Shown here: piece by piece, positions 35,587-43,634 of the stretch
Position numbering within the stretch: position 1 is the first letter of the stretch
Layout: every line of letters starts with the position of its first letter
Assembly: GCA_025937835.1 (NCBI GenBank)
Contig: JAICQO010000004.1
Span: 1 to 64,000 of the forward strand
DNA: 64,000 nucleotides
From: Polyangiaceae bacterium
Lineage (GTDB): Bacteria > Myxococcota_A > Polyangia > Polyangiales > Polyangiaceae
Direction: 5' to 3'
Position numbers and translations under genes: made by a program
The notes under the pieces: generated by a model
What the model was told of the DNA's origin: nothing
What the model saw: only the letters and a program-made list of their open reading frames with translations
Databases searched by the model: none

Positions 35587-37277
35587 CCCAGGAAACCAGC
35601 CTGTCTCCCCTGCTCCGCCAGCAACGCCTCGAAGTGCTCTCGGCGCTGATCGACGAGTGCAGCCGTGCGAGCTCGGATCCCATCGAGGCCGCGCTCGACG
35701 CGCTGGTCGATGCGACGGCGGCGCGGCGCGCTGCGGCGTTCGCCAACGACGGGCGCGACGAGCCGCGCGCCGAACGCAGGCTCGGTGATCCGATCTCGTT
35801 CCGCTCGAGCCGCATGCCGGCCGCGCTGCGCGAGCTCTCGGACCGCGCGTTCCACGCCGGCTCGACCCAGTGCTGGATCGACGTCGGCGACGGGGCGGAG
35901 CCGTCGCCGAATTTCTCGAGCCTCGGAGCGCGCTGCGTGTTGTGCGTGCCGCTGCCGAGCTCCGGCCCCGAGTCGATGGCGCTGCTGCTGCTGTTCGACG
36001 ACCGCGCCATGCTCGACGAGGAGACCCGGAGCTTCGTGGATGCAGTGGCCGGCGTCGCGGCGCTCGCCCGCGACCGGGCGCCGCGCGAAACGTCGTTCCC
36101 TCGCTCGAGCGGCCCGGTCGAGACCAGCCGTGGCCCCGAGCTCGAGCTGTACGCGCGCACCATCGCTCAGGAGCTATCGGGCCCGGTCGCGGCGCTCGGC
36201 TATCTCGGTGAGGAGCTCGGCCAGCTGGAGTCGCGCCTGCGCGGGCTGCTCGACCCTGGCGACACGGCCGCCGCCGAGCTGCTCGCGGACTTTGCGGACG
36301 TCCAGGCCGAGCTCGGCAGCGTCGCGGCCCGCGTCGGCGCGACGGCCACGGGCTTGCTCGCCAAGGACACCGAACCAAAGAGCCCGTCGCGCTTCGACCT
36401 CGGCGAGGTCGTGAGCCAGGCGCTGTCCCTGAACCGCGAGAAGCTCGATCGCCGCGGGATCCGCCTGGACGAGCGCATCGAGCCGGGCAGCCTGACCTTC
36501 GGTCGACGCGGCGGCGTGGCCCGCGTGGTCCAGAACCTGCTCGCGCACAGCGCGCGCGCCGCCGAAAGCCAACCCGAAGGCTACGTCGGCGTGCGCGTGT
36601 TCTCCGAAAACCAGAGCGTGGTGCTCGAGGTCGAAACCAACGGCACGACCGCCCCCCAGCCGGCCGCCAAAGAGCTCGAAAAGCCGCTCTCGCAGACCAG
36701 CGCCGGTGTGGAGCTCAAGCTCGCGATCGAGGTCGTCGCCGCCCACGGCGGACACGTCGAGGTCTCGAACCTGGGCGGTGGCGGCTCGAGCTTTCGCGTG
36801 GTGTTGCCGGGGCTTCCGGTGCTGGAGGCCCCCACGCCATCGCGTCGACTCGGCGGCGCGCGCCCGCGAAAGATCTTGCTCGTCGATGACGAGCCGATGT
36901 TCGCGCGCAGCATCCGCCGTGCTCTGCGTCCCCACGACGTGCGGCTCGCCGGAACGGCCTCGGAGGCCGAGCTCGTGCTGCTCGACTCGAGCTACGAGCC
37001 CGATCTGGTCGTTTGTGACGTGTTCCTGCCGGGCCGCAACGGGAACGTCCTCCACGAACGGATCCGCGGCGTCCGGCCCGAGATTGCGGCGCGCTTCGTG
37101 TTCGTCACGGGCGGCGCGCTCGGCAAGGACGAAGCCGACTACCTGCGCGCCTCGGGCTGCCCGACCTTGTTCAAGCCGCTCGACACGGCGGGGCTCCTGG
37201 AGTTGCTCGAATCGCGCGGCGCCGAGCCGACGGGTGTCCGCACGCTCGCGCCCTCGCAGCCGCCCCCTTCGAGCTAG
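35496..37277 (+). CDS. Degenerate hybrid histidine kinase: GAF-like, kinase-like and receiver domains
   Basis: Up to 593 residues. The ATG at 35496 lies inside the preceding gene; the next clear start is a GTG at 35634, so the N-terminus is uncertain. Residues about 60-190 resemble a GAF sensor. Around 220 the dimerisation helix reads 'YARTIAQELSGPVAALGYL', with Gln where the phospho-accepting His of 'HEL..PL' should be. The ATPase region is eroded ('VVQNLLAHSARAAE', then 'VLEVETNGTTAP' for the DxGxG box). The C-terminal receiver is intact: 'ILLVDDEP', Asp in 'VVCDVFLPGRNG', Thr in 'FVTGG', Lys in 'LFKPLD'. It likely works as a receiver with a sensory scaffold, phosphorylated by another kinase. 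Confidence 0.82.
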   Translation: MDGAVPDLRGARLSDRAGDRAVSGSPQRALAQETSLSPLLRQQRLEVLSALIDECSRASSDPIEAALDALVDATAARRAAAFANDGRDEPRAERRLGDPISFRSSRMPAALRELSDRAFHAGSTQCWIDVGDGAEPSPNFSSLGARCVLCVPLPSSGPESMALLLLFDDRAMLDEETRSFVDAVAGVAALARDRAPRETSFPRSSGPVETSRGPELELYARTIAQELSGPVAALGYLGEELGQLESRLRGLLDPGDTAAAELLADFADVQAELGSVAARVGATATGLLAKDTEPKSPSRFDLGEVVSQALSLNREKLDRRGIRLDERIEPGSLTFGRRGGVARVVQNLLAHSARAAESQPEGYVGVRVFSENQSVVLEVETNGTTAPQPAAKELEKPLSQTSAGVELKLAIEVVAAHGGHVEVSNLGGGGSSFRVVLPGLPVLEAPTPSRRLGGARPRKILLVDDEPMFARSIRRALRPHDVRLAGTASEAELVLLDSSYEPDLVVCDVFLPGRNGNVLHERIRGVRPEIAARFVFVTGGALGKDEADYLRASGCPTLFKPLDTAGLLELLESRGAEPTGVRTLAPSQPPPSS

Positions 37278-37286
37278 CTGTTCTCA

Positions 37287-37306
37287 GGGGCGGCACGCGC
37301 CGCCCC
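37287..37306. terminator. GC hairpin between convergent signalling genes
   Basis: GGGGCGGC, loop ACGC, GCCGCCCC: a perfect 8-bp stem 10 bp after the hybrid kinase stop. The convergent Ser/Thr kinase ends 61 bp beyond. It is followed by a pyrimidine-rich stretch ('ctcgctctttcc') rather than a pure T-run. Confidence 0.6.
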
Positions 37307-37366
37307 ACGCGCTCGCTCTTTCCGTCGGAGCTTCCGCGAAGCGGCACATTCCTAACCGTTGTCGCT

Positions 37367-39325
37367 CTAGAAACTGCCGCCGGGGGCCGCCAGGACGCCG
37401 CGCGAGAGTCCTATGAACACGGCTCGCAGCGCATCGGGCCGGGTCATGAGCCCTTCTTTCGGGGCGTTCGCCACGAGGCGGCTGATGGTGCCCGAGGCGA
37501 CGGCTGCGGCGAGCGCTGCGGCCTCGGGCTCGCTCAGCCCGAGCTCTGCCACGGCCCCCTCGGGTGCGTCGCCGCGGCGCAGAACGGCTCGGGAGGTCGG
37601 AGCCAGCAGGCCGGCGATCTCTTCGATGTCGTAGGCCTCGCGCAGCGCGCGCGTCACGAGCGTGGCGCCCGGGTGCCGCGAACGCGGGCTCTGTTCACCG
37701 CTCGTCACGCCCTCGAAGAACGCGAGCGTCCCGCTGCGTAGCGTGAACAACTCCTGAAAGCGCGCCTCGAGCTGCGCGATGAGCTCCCGCTCCAGCACGC
37801 TCGGCGCGAGCGCACCCATGCTGACCAGGATTTCTCCGAGGTGCATGGCGCCGCGGGCCCTGAGCTCGACCGCTTGAGTGAGCGCGGCGGGCTCGACCAG
37901 CCCGTCCGCGGCCAGCCGCATGCCGATCAGCTCGTCGCGCGCGGTGCTGCTGACGAAGCTCGGCTGCCCATCGACCAGAAACACGCGGCGCTCGCGATCC
38001 CCCGCGCGCGCGCACAAAAGCCCGGTGGCTCCGCTGGTCACGAGCGAATAGACACGGGTCGGCAGGGTGCGCGCCTCGATCGGCGCGGTCCACTTGGCCT
38101 TGGCGAGCTCGGGCTCACCGAAACGGAACGCCATGCGCTGGAGCAGCTCGGCGGCGCCCGGCAGCTCGCCCGCGCGCCGGACCCCGCCGCGCGTCGCGGC
38201 ATATTCCATGTGCTCGCGCACTCGCCCCGTCGCCGCTTGCTCCAGCAATGCCGGGCCAATCGGCGGCCGCTCCGGCTCGGGGCGCACGGTTGGACGGGCG
38301 GAGAGCTTGTTGGCCGATGCCAACGGCGAGGTCGGGTGCTCGTCCGTGCGCGGCATCGTGGTGCGCATCGAACGCACGCCGCTCACCGACGGCATGATGC
38401 CGAGCGTGAGCAACCACACGCCGAGCTCGCCGTCGTCGAGCACGTGGTCGTTCTTGGCGGCGAAGGCCTCGAGCGCTTGGGCGAACTCGGCCGCCGTCTG
38501 GAAGCGATCCCAGGGCTGGCGCTTGAGCGCGCGGCGCGTGATGGCGAGCAGCTCCGGCGGTATGTTCGCGCTCTGGCGCTCGAGCGTGCTGAGGTCCGCT
38601 TCGTGGATGCGAGTCAGCACCTCGAGCTCGTCACGCCCGGAAAACAGCGGACATGCGGTCAGCATCTCCGCGAGCAAGATCCCGACGGCGAACACGTCGC
38701 TCCGAGGATCGACCTCGGCGCCGATCACCTGCTCGGGGGACATGTAGCCGAGCTTGCCCTTCAGCTCCCCAGGATCCGTACGCCGGTCGAGCGTCACGCC
38801 GCGCACGATCCCGAAATCGGCGAGCTTTACCTCGCCCATTCGGCTGATCAGCACGTTACCGGGCGACACGTCGCGGTGCACGAGGCCGAGTGGCCGGCCA
38901 TGCTCATCCGCCGCTTGATGTGCGTGAGAAAGCCCACGCAGCACGTCCCGAGCGATCAACACCGCGAGCGCGATCGGGAAGCTCGAGCGCTTGCCGGCGA
39001 CGTGGCGGAGCAGGCGGGCGAGCGAGACGCCGTCCACGTACTCCATGGCCATGAACAGCTCGCCCTGGCTCTCGCCAAAGTCCACGACCTCGACGATGTT
39101 CGGGTGCTGTAGCCCGGCGCAGATCCGCGCCTCGTCGATGAACATCGACACGAACCGCTGATCTTTGGCGAGATCGGGCAAGATCCGCTTGATCGCGAAG
39201 CGCTTGGCAAACCCGTGCGGCCCTGCACGCCTGCCCACGAACACCTCGGCCATCCCGCCCAGACCTAGGCGCTCCCCGAGCACGTACGGCCCGAGCCGGA
39301 GCGCAGCGGAAGCGGGCTCCACCAT
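37367..39325 (-). CDS. Soluble Ser/Thr protein kinase with DUF4388-like C-terminal region
   Basis: 652 residues from the ATG at 39325 ('MVEPASAALRLGPYVLGERLG'); the longer ORF-track start runs into the divergent gene. The kinase domain looks active: 'GLGGMAEVFVGRR', 'FAIKRILPD', 'LVHRDVSPGNVLI', 'LADFGIVRG', 'LGYMSPEQV'. After a linker (about 310-390) the C-terminal ~250 residues carry 'LPTRVYSLVTSGATGLLCARAGDRERRVFLVDGQP' and 'HLGEILVSMGALAPSVLERELIAQ', the pattern of DUF4388/PATAN-like and MshEN-like segments in myxobacterial signalling proteins. No membrane helix. The partners of such tails are mostly unknown. Confidence 0.88.
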   Translation of the reverse strand: MVEPASAALRLGPYVLGERLGLGGMAEVFVGRRAGPHGFAKRFAIKRILPDLAKDQRFVSMFIDEARICAGLQHPNIVEVVDFGESQGELFMAMEYVDGVSLARLLRHVAGKRSSFPIALAVLIARDVLRGLSHAHQAADEHGRPLGLVHRDVSPGNVLISRMGEVKLADFGIVRGVTLDRRTDPGELKGKLGYMSPEQVIGAEVDPRSDVFAVGILLAEMLTACPLFSGRDELEVLTRIHEADLSTLERQSANIPPELLAITRRALKRQPWDRFQTAAEFAQALEAFAAKNDHVLDDGELGVWLLTLGIMPSVSGVRSMRTTMPRTDEHPTSPLASANKLSARPTVRPEPERPPIGPALLEQAATGRVREHMEYAATRGGVRRAGELPGAAELLQRMAFRFGEPELAKAKWTAPIEARTLPTRVYSLVTSGATGLLCARAGDRERRVFLVDGQPSFVSSTARDELIGMRLAADGLVEPAALTQAVELRARGAMHLGEILVSMGALAPSVLERELIAQLEARFQELFTLRSGTLAFFEGVTSGEQSPRSRHPGATLVTRALREAYDIEEIAGLLAPTSRAVLRRGDAPEGAVAELGLSEPEAAALAAAVASGTISRLVANAPKEGLMTRPDALRAVFIGLSRGVLAAPGGSF

Positions 39326-39523
39326 AGTAGCGAAGTCTAGACTACACGCTTTTCGGGAGCCACGCTTTCGACTAGCACTAGCGCGAGAAATCACTGCTTT
39401 GACTTCCACCCACATCGCAGCCCTTCGGGTGAGCTCCCCTACACCGTGTCCACCGTGTCTCATCGATCTTTCAGGCCGATTTTTCGGCAACGGCTCAGCC
39501 GAGCGCGCGCTGGGGAGTGACGT
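39326..39523. promoter_or_regulatory. Divergent region between Ser/Thr kinase and SDR operon
   Basis: 198 bp. Immediately upstream of the kinase ATG the sequence is relatively AT-rich ('agtagcgaagtctagactac') and contains the palindrome GTCTAGAC at 39335-39342. GGGGAG precedes the SDR start. Likely holds both promoters. Confidence 0.4.
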
Positions 39524-40600
39524 GTGAGCGACGAGACCACACCTTCCCACGCAGCAGCGGCCCTCGCAGACTCGATTGGCGAGCGGACGTCCGCCATCGA
39601 CCGCAGGCCGCCCGATCGCCAGGTGGTCGCGGTCACGGGGGCTTCGTCGTTCCTCGGCTCCAATCTGATCGGCATGCTCGAGGAGGACGATCGGATCCGC
39701 CGCATCGTTTGCCTCGACGTCAAGGCTCCGGCCACCGCACGACAGCGGTCGCGCCTCTATGAGCTCGACCTCACCCAGCCGCACGCCGAGGAAAAGCTCT
39801 CCGAGACGCTCGCGGCCGAGGGCGTGGACACGGTGGCGCACCTCGGGTTCCTGGCGTCGCCCGCGCACGCGACGCAGTGGGCGCACGAGCTCGAGAGCGT
39901 GGGAACGCTCCACTTGCTGAACGCTTGCCGGCGGACGCGCGTGCGCAAGGTCGTGATGTGGAGCCAGACGTTCCTCTACGGCGCGCACCCGACGAACCCG
40001 AACTTCCTGTCCGAACGCCATCCGTTGCGCGCGCCGCGCCATGAGCCGTTCTTCGCCGACAAGCTCGACGCGGAAGAGGAGGTCCTACGCTTCGGCAAGC
40101 CGGGCCAGGGCCGGATCGCCACGGTGCTGCGGATGGCGCCGATCCTGGGTCCGAACTTCGAGAGTTACCTGACTCGCTACCTGGGGCGGCGCCTGGTACC
40201 CACGGTGATGGGCTTCGATCCGCTCTGGCAGTTTCTGCACGAAGCCGACGCCGTCGCAGCGCTCAGGCTCGCGATCGTGCGCGACGCGCCCGGGATTTTG
40301 AACATCGTGGGGGACGGCGTGCTGCCGCTGCACACGGTGATCCGCCTGGTCGGTCGCAGCGCGCTACCCCTGCCGCGTTCGATCGCGCGCGGCGTGGCCG
40401 GCGCGCTGTGGATCGCGCAGCTCGGCGAAATGCCCGCTTCGCTCTGCGACTACCTGCAGTACCTGTGCGTGGCCGACGGCCGCGCGGCGCACGCTCGTCT
40501 CGGCTTCTCGCCGCTCTACACCAGTCGGGAAGCGGTGATCGAATTCGGCAGCGCGCAACGCCTGCGCGACGTGCGCCTGCTCTCGGAGACCGCCGCATGA
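39524..40600 (+). CDS. Extended-SDR NAD-dependent epimerase-like protein with altered active site
   Basis: 358 residues, GTG start with GGGGAG upstream. The cofactor loop 'VAVTGASSFLGSNLI' lies near residue 38, 'VVMWSQTFLYGAHP' holds the usual catalytic Ser position and 'VLRMAPILGPNFESY' follows as in epimerases. The YxxxK pair reads 'FFADKLDAEE', with Phe replacing the catalytic Tyr, so redox catalysis is doubtful and the protein may bind a nucleotide-sugar or act as a sensor or regulator. It overlaps the acyltransferase gene by 4 bp (ATGA), so the two are translationally coupled. Related SDR-plus-PlsC pairs occur in myxobacteria; role unknown. Confidence 0.8.
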   Translation: MSDETTPSHAAAALADSIGERTSAIDRRPPDRQVVAVTGASSFLGSNLIGMLEEDDRIRRIVCLDVKAPATARQRSRLYELDLTQPHAEEKLSETLAAEGVDTVAHLGFLASPAHATQWAHELESVGTLHLLNACRRTRVRKVVMWSQTFLYGAHPTNPNFLSERHPLRAPRHEPFFADKLDAEEEVLRFGKPGQGRIATVLRMAPILGPNFESYLTRYLGRRLVPTVMGFDPLWQFLHEADAVAALRLAIVRDAPGILNIVGDGVLPLHTVIRLVGRSALPLPRSIARGVAGALWIAQLGEMPASLCDYLQYLCVADGRAAHARLGFSPLYTSREAVIEFGSAQRLRDVRLLSETAA

Positions 40601-41985
40601 GCCGACCGAAGCGACGCAACACCAAGCCCGAGCCGCAACGCGCACCCTCGCGGCGCAAGAAGGCTCCTGCCAAGCGCGCTCGCGCCGCGACCAAGCCCGA
40701 GCCGGCGGAGCCGTCCCCTCCCAAGCCGAGACGCAGGAAAGTCGAGCCCGCGCCCGTCGTCGAAGAGACGCCTGCGCCCGCTCCCCTCACCACCCGCACG
40801 CTGCAACCGGGGGACGCCGTGCTGGACCAAGGGCTCGACGACGACGAGTCCGAGCTGTCGTCCGAGGCTCCCGAGCTCGGGTTCGCGGCACACGTGGTGC
40901 CGCCGCACCTGCGCTTCGAGGAAGAGAGCCCGGCGGCGCCGCGCGGCGCACCGATCCCCGAGCCGCAGCCGAACGAGGGGCTCGAGGCGCAGATCCGCTC
41001 CCTCGAGGCGCGCCTCGACGGCCTGATCCGCCGCACCGGCGCCAACGAAGAGGCCGTCGAGGCCGGCTTCCGCGAGCGCGTGGAAGAAGTGGCGCGCGCC
41101 GCGGTCGAGCGCATCACCCAGCGCCCGGCCACGGCCGACAACGACGACCCGGTCGCCGCCGAGTACGTGGCGCGCAAGTGGGGCCGCGAAGCGCTGCGAA
41201 ATCGCCAGGAAGACGTCGACGATTTCGGCCTCGATCCGGCCTTCGAAGACAAGCTGCGGCCGCTCCTGACCCTGCTCTATCGCAAGTATTTCCGGGTGCA
41301 GGTCGAGGGCATCGATCAGGTCCCGAGCGCGGGTGCGGCGGTGATCGTCGCCAATCACTCGGGCACTTTGCCGCTCGACGGCGCGATGCTGCGGACGGCG
41401 ATCCGCCTCGATCACCCGAGCGGTCGCAACCTGCGCTGGCTCGCCGAAGACTTCGTGTTCTACCTGCCGTTCGCCGGCGTGGTGCTGAACCGGATTGGCG
41501 CCGTCCGCGCCTGCCCGGAGAACGCCGAGCGCTTGCTCGAGCAAAACGCGCTCGTCGCCGTCTTCCCCGAGGGCGTGCACGGCATCAAGAAGCTGTATAG
41601 CGAGCGCTACCAGCTGCAGCGCTTCGGGCGCGGCGGCTACATCCGGCTGTGCCTGCGCACGCGCGTCCCGCTCGTGCCCTGCGCGATCGTCGGCGCCGAG
41701 GAGACCAATCCGCTGCTTTACCGGCTCGATTGGCCGTCCGCGCTCGTCAAGCTGCCCTACGTGCCGATCACCCCCACCTTCCCGTTGCTCGGCCCGCTCG
41801 GCCTGTTGCCGGTGCCGACGCGCTGGAAGATCCGCTTCGGAGAGCCGATCTCCTTCGACCGCTACGGCCCCGAAGCCGCCGACGACAACGTGCTCGTGAG
41901 CAGCTTGTCGGAGCGCGTCCGTACCAGCATCCAGAGCCTGATCGACGGCGGCCTGCGCACGCGCAAGAGCGTGTGGTTCGGCTGA
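40597..41985 (+). CDS. PlsC-type acyltransferase with long basic N-terminal tail
   Basis: 462 residues from the ATG at 40597, coupled to the SDR. The first ~75 residues are Lys/Arg/Pro/Ala-rich ('RPKRRNTKPEPQRAPSRRKK'), like histone H1 tails, followed by acidic and coiled segments. The C-terminal half has the acyltransferase motifs: 'VIVANHSGTLPLDGAML' (NHx4-5D-like), 'RLLEQNALVAVFPEGVHG' with FPEG, and 'VPLVPCAIVGAEETNP'. The family acylates lysophosphatidic acid or related glycerol lipids at the membrane. The basic tail could bind nucleic acid or acidic phospholipids; that is inference. Confidence 0.87.
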   Translation: MSRPKRRNTKPEPQRAPSRRKKAPAKRARAATKPEPAEPSPPKPRRRKVEPAPVVEETPAPAPLTTRTLQPGDAVLDQGLDDDESELSSEAPELGFAAHVVPPHLRFEEESPAAPRGAPIPEPQPNEGLEAQIRSLEARLDGLIRRTGANEEAVEAGFRERVEEVARAAVERITQRPATADNDDPVAAEYVARKWGREALRNRQEDVDDFGLDPAFEDKLRPLLTLLYRKYFRVQVEGIDQVPSAGAAVIVANHSGTLPLDGAMLRTAIRLDHPSGRNLRWLAEDFVFYLPFAGVVLNRIGAVRACPENAERLLEQNALVAVFPEGVHGIKKLYSERYQLQRFGRGGYIRLCLRTRVPLVPCAIVGAEETNPLLYRLDWPSALVKLPYVPITPTFPLLGPLGLLPVPTRWKIRFGEPISFDRYGPEAADDNVLVSSLSERVRTSIQSLIDGGLRTRKSVWFG

Positions 41986-42011
41986 TGCGCAGCAGCCTCG
42001 GGTGAGCGGCC

Positions 42012-42899
42012 TTGAGCGAGCGGATCCACGGCGCGCTGGTAGTCGATAAGCCCGGCGGAATGACCAGCCACGACGTGGTCGCTCAGGCGCGACGGCTGTA
42101 CGGCACGCGCGCCGTGGGCCACGCCGGCACACTCGACCCGATGGCGACCGGCGTGCTCCTGCTGCTGTTCGGCGAGGCCTGCAAGCTCTCCACGTACCTG
42201 ACCGGGCAGTCGAAGCGCTACCGCGCCGAGGTCAGCTTCGGGCGCTCGACGGACTCGTTCGACCGCGACGGCAAGACCGTCGAGGAGGTCGAGCTCCCCG
42301 ACGGCTGGCTCGATGACGAACGGCTGGCGAGCGCGCTCGAGGGCGAGTGGCGGCGGACGCACCAGGTGCCGCCGCTCGTGAGCGCGATCTCGATCGACGG
42401 ACGGCGCGGTCACGAGCTCGCTCGCGCCGGCAAATCCGTCGAGCTCGACCCCCGGCCCGTGCGCGTGGAGGAGCTCGTGGTGCGGAGCCGCGGCGAGCGA
42501 CACCTGGAGCTCGAGCTCGGGGTATCCAAAGGCTATTACGTGCGCTCACTGGCGCGCGATCTGGGCCGCAGCCTGGGCGTCCCGGCCCACCTTTCGGCGC
42601 TGCGCAGAACGGCCAGTGGCAGCTTTTCCCTGGATTTCGCGCAGCCCTGGCCCGCGACCACACCGCCAGCGCTGCTCGGCCTTCGCGAGGTGGCCGAGCG
42701 CGCCTTACCCGTGACCAGGCTGAACGCAGACGGCGCGCGCCGGGCGCGGCTCGGGCAATTGCTCTCGAACGACGACGCCCAGAGCAGCGCGGGCGTCGGC
42801 GACCCCTCGGTCTGGCTGTCCCCCGAGGGCGAGCCGCTCGCGATCGGCTGCCGCACGGAGTCCGGGTTTCGCGTACTGCGCGGGTTCGCGCCAGCGTGA
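42012..42899 (+). CDS. truB: tRNA pseudouridine(55) synthase
   Basis: 295 residues, TTG start. TruB makes pseudouridine 55 in the T-loop of tRNAs. 'GALVVDKPGGMTSHDVVAQARRL' and 'GHAGTLDPMATGVLLLLFGEACKLS', with the catalytic Asp, are canonical; 'RYRAEVSFGRSTDSFDRDGK' and 'VSKGYYVRSLARDLG' follow. The C-terminal PUA-like part is short. It lies 26 bp after the acyltransferase on the same strand rather than in the common rbfA-truB-rpsO setting. Confidence 0.96.
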   Translation: MSERIHGALVVDKPGGMTSHDVVAQARRLYGTRAVGHAGTLDPMATGVLLLLFGEACKLSTYLTGQSKRYRAEVSFGRSTDSFDRDGKTVEEVELPDGWLDDERLASALEGEWRRTHQVPPLVSAISIDGRRGHELARAGKSVELDPRPVRVEELVVRSRGERHLELELGVSKGYYVRSLARDLGRSLGVPAHLSALRRTASGSFSLDFAQPWPATTPPALLGLREVAERALPVTRLNADGARRARLGQLLSNDDAQSSAGVGDPSVWLSPEGEPLAIGCRTESGFRVLRGFAPA

Positions 42900-42909
42900 G
42901 CGCGGCCGC

Positions 42910-43518
42910 TCAGCCATCGCGCAGAGTCAGCCCGCGGCGCAGGAAGCGCTCGGCGAGCCGTGAGCGGAGCTCTTCCGAGTCCACCCCCGCGGGTGCGTCC
43001 ACGCGCAGCGAGAGCTCCGAGCCGTCGACCTCGACCACGAGCCGCGTCCCGGCGTAGCGCTCTCCACCGAGCTCGATCCGAGCTACGCCGCGCCGCTGGT
43101 TGCCGCCCCAGGCGATGGCCCGCACCACCTCGCTCACGAGGCGATCGGGAACGAGCCCGGCCGGATCGGCGGCAGGAACGACGCCTTGCGCCTCGAACCC
43201 CCCGAACGAGCCCAGCAGCAGGCCGAGCGGTTCCAGCGGCGTCGGTTCGGGCCCGGCGGCGCCCCGGTCCTCGCTCGCTACCTGGCGCGGAGCTTCGGGA
43301 TCCGGGGCTGCCAACCCGGGCGACTCTCGGGGTCTATGCCCCTCGGCGGCCGCGGGCAGCCGCGGCTCTCCCGGCTCGCCAGAGCCCGCTGCCGCCGCGC
43401 GCAGTCGCTGGATGAGCTCTCTGAACCCATGGAAATCACGTCGTAATTCCTTGGCCACCGGATGCGCAGCCCGCTGCGCCAGCGGGCCGCCCACACGCCG
43501 AACGGGGAGCTCAGTCAC
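42910..43518 (-). CDS. Hypothetical protein with FliK/HpaP-like C-terminal pattern
   Basis: 202 residues, GTG start. Residues 30-110 are Pro/Ala/Glu-rich and probably disordered. The C-terminal ~90 residues ('ARIELGGERYAGTRLVVEVDGSELSLRVDAPAGVDSEELRSRLAERFLRRG') alternate strands and helices in the way of FliK/YscP/HpaP C-terminal domains, which measure length in flagellar and type III secretion systems, but I see no neighbouring secretion genes, so this likeness may be coincidental. It converges on truB with 10 bp between them. Competing ORFs on the other strand are Arg-rich and look like shadows. Confidence 0.55.
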   Translation of the reverse strand: MTELPVRRVGGPLAQRAAHPVAKELRRDFHGFRELIQRLRAAAAGSGEPGEPRLPAAAEGHRPRESPGLAAPDPEAPRQVASEDRGAAGPEPTPLEPLGLLLGSFGGFEAQGVVPAADPAGLVPDRLVSEVVRAIAWGGNQRRGVARIELGGERYAGTRLVVEVDGSELSLRVDAPAGVDSEELRSRLAERFLRRGLTLRDG

Positions 43519-43634
43519 GAGCTGCCCTTCGGCCGCTCCGGGGCTCTGGTTGCGCGTGGGTTCAGTCGTCCGCTACCTTCTCGGGGAGGAGGAAAGCCGC
43601 CCGACAGCTCCCTCGGCGGTCGGCTGACCTTATT
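43519..43634. promoter_or_regulatory. Divergent region upstream of CorC-like gene
   Basis: 116 bp between two divergent starts. A short 'ctgaccttattttggatcc' AT-rich step sits at the CorC-like start. No other structure recognised. Confidence 0.3.

Noticed and set aside
39326-40042. N-terminal 239-residue extension of the Ser/Thr kinase ORF
   Set aside because: Overlaps the divergent SDR gene and its promoter region; the kinase domain begins right after the ATG at 39325.
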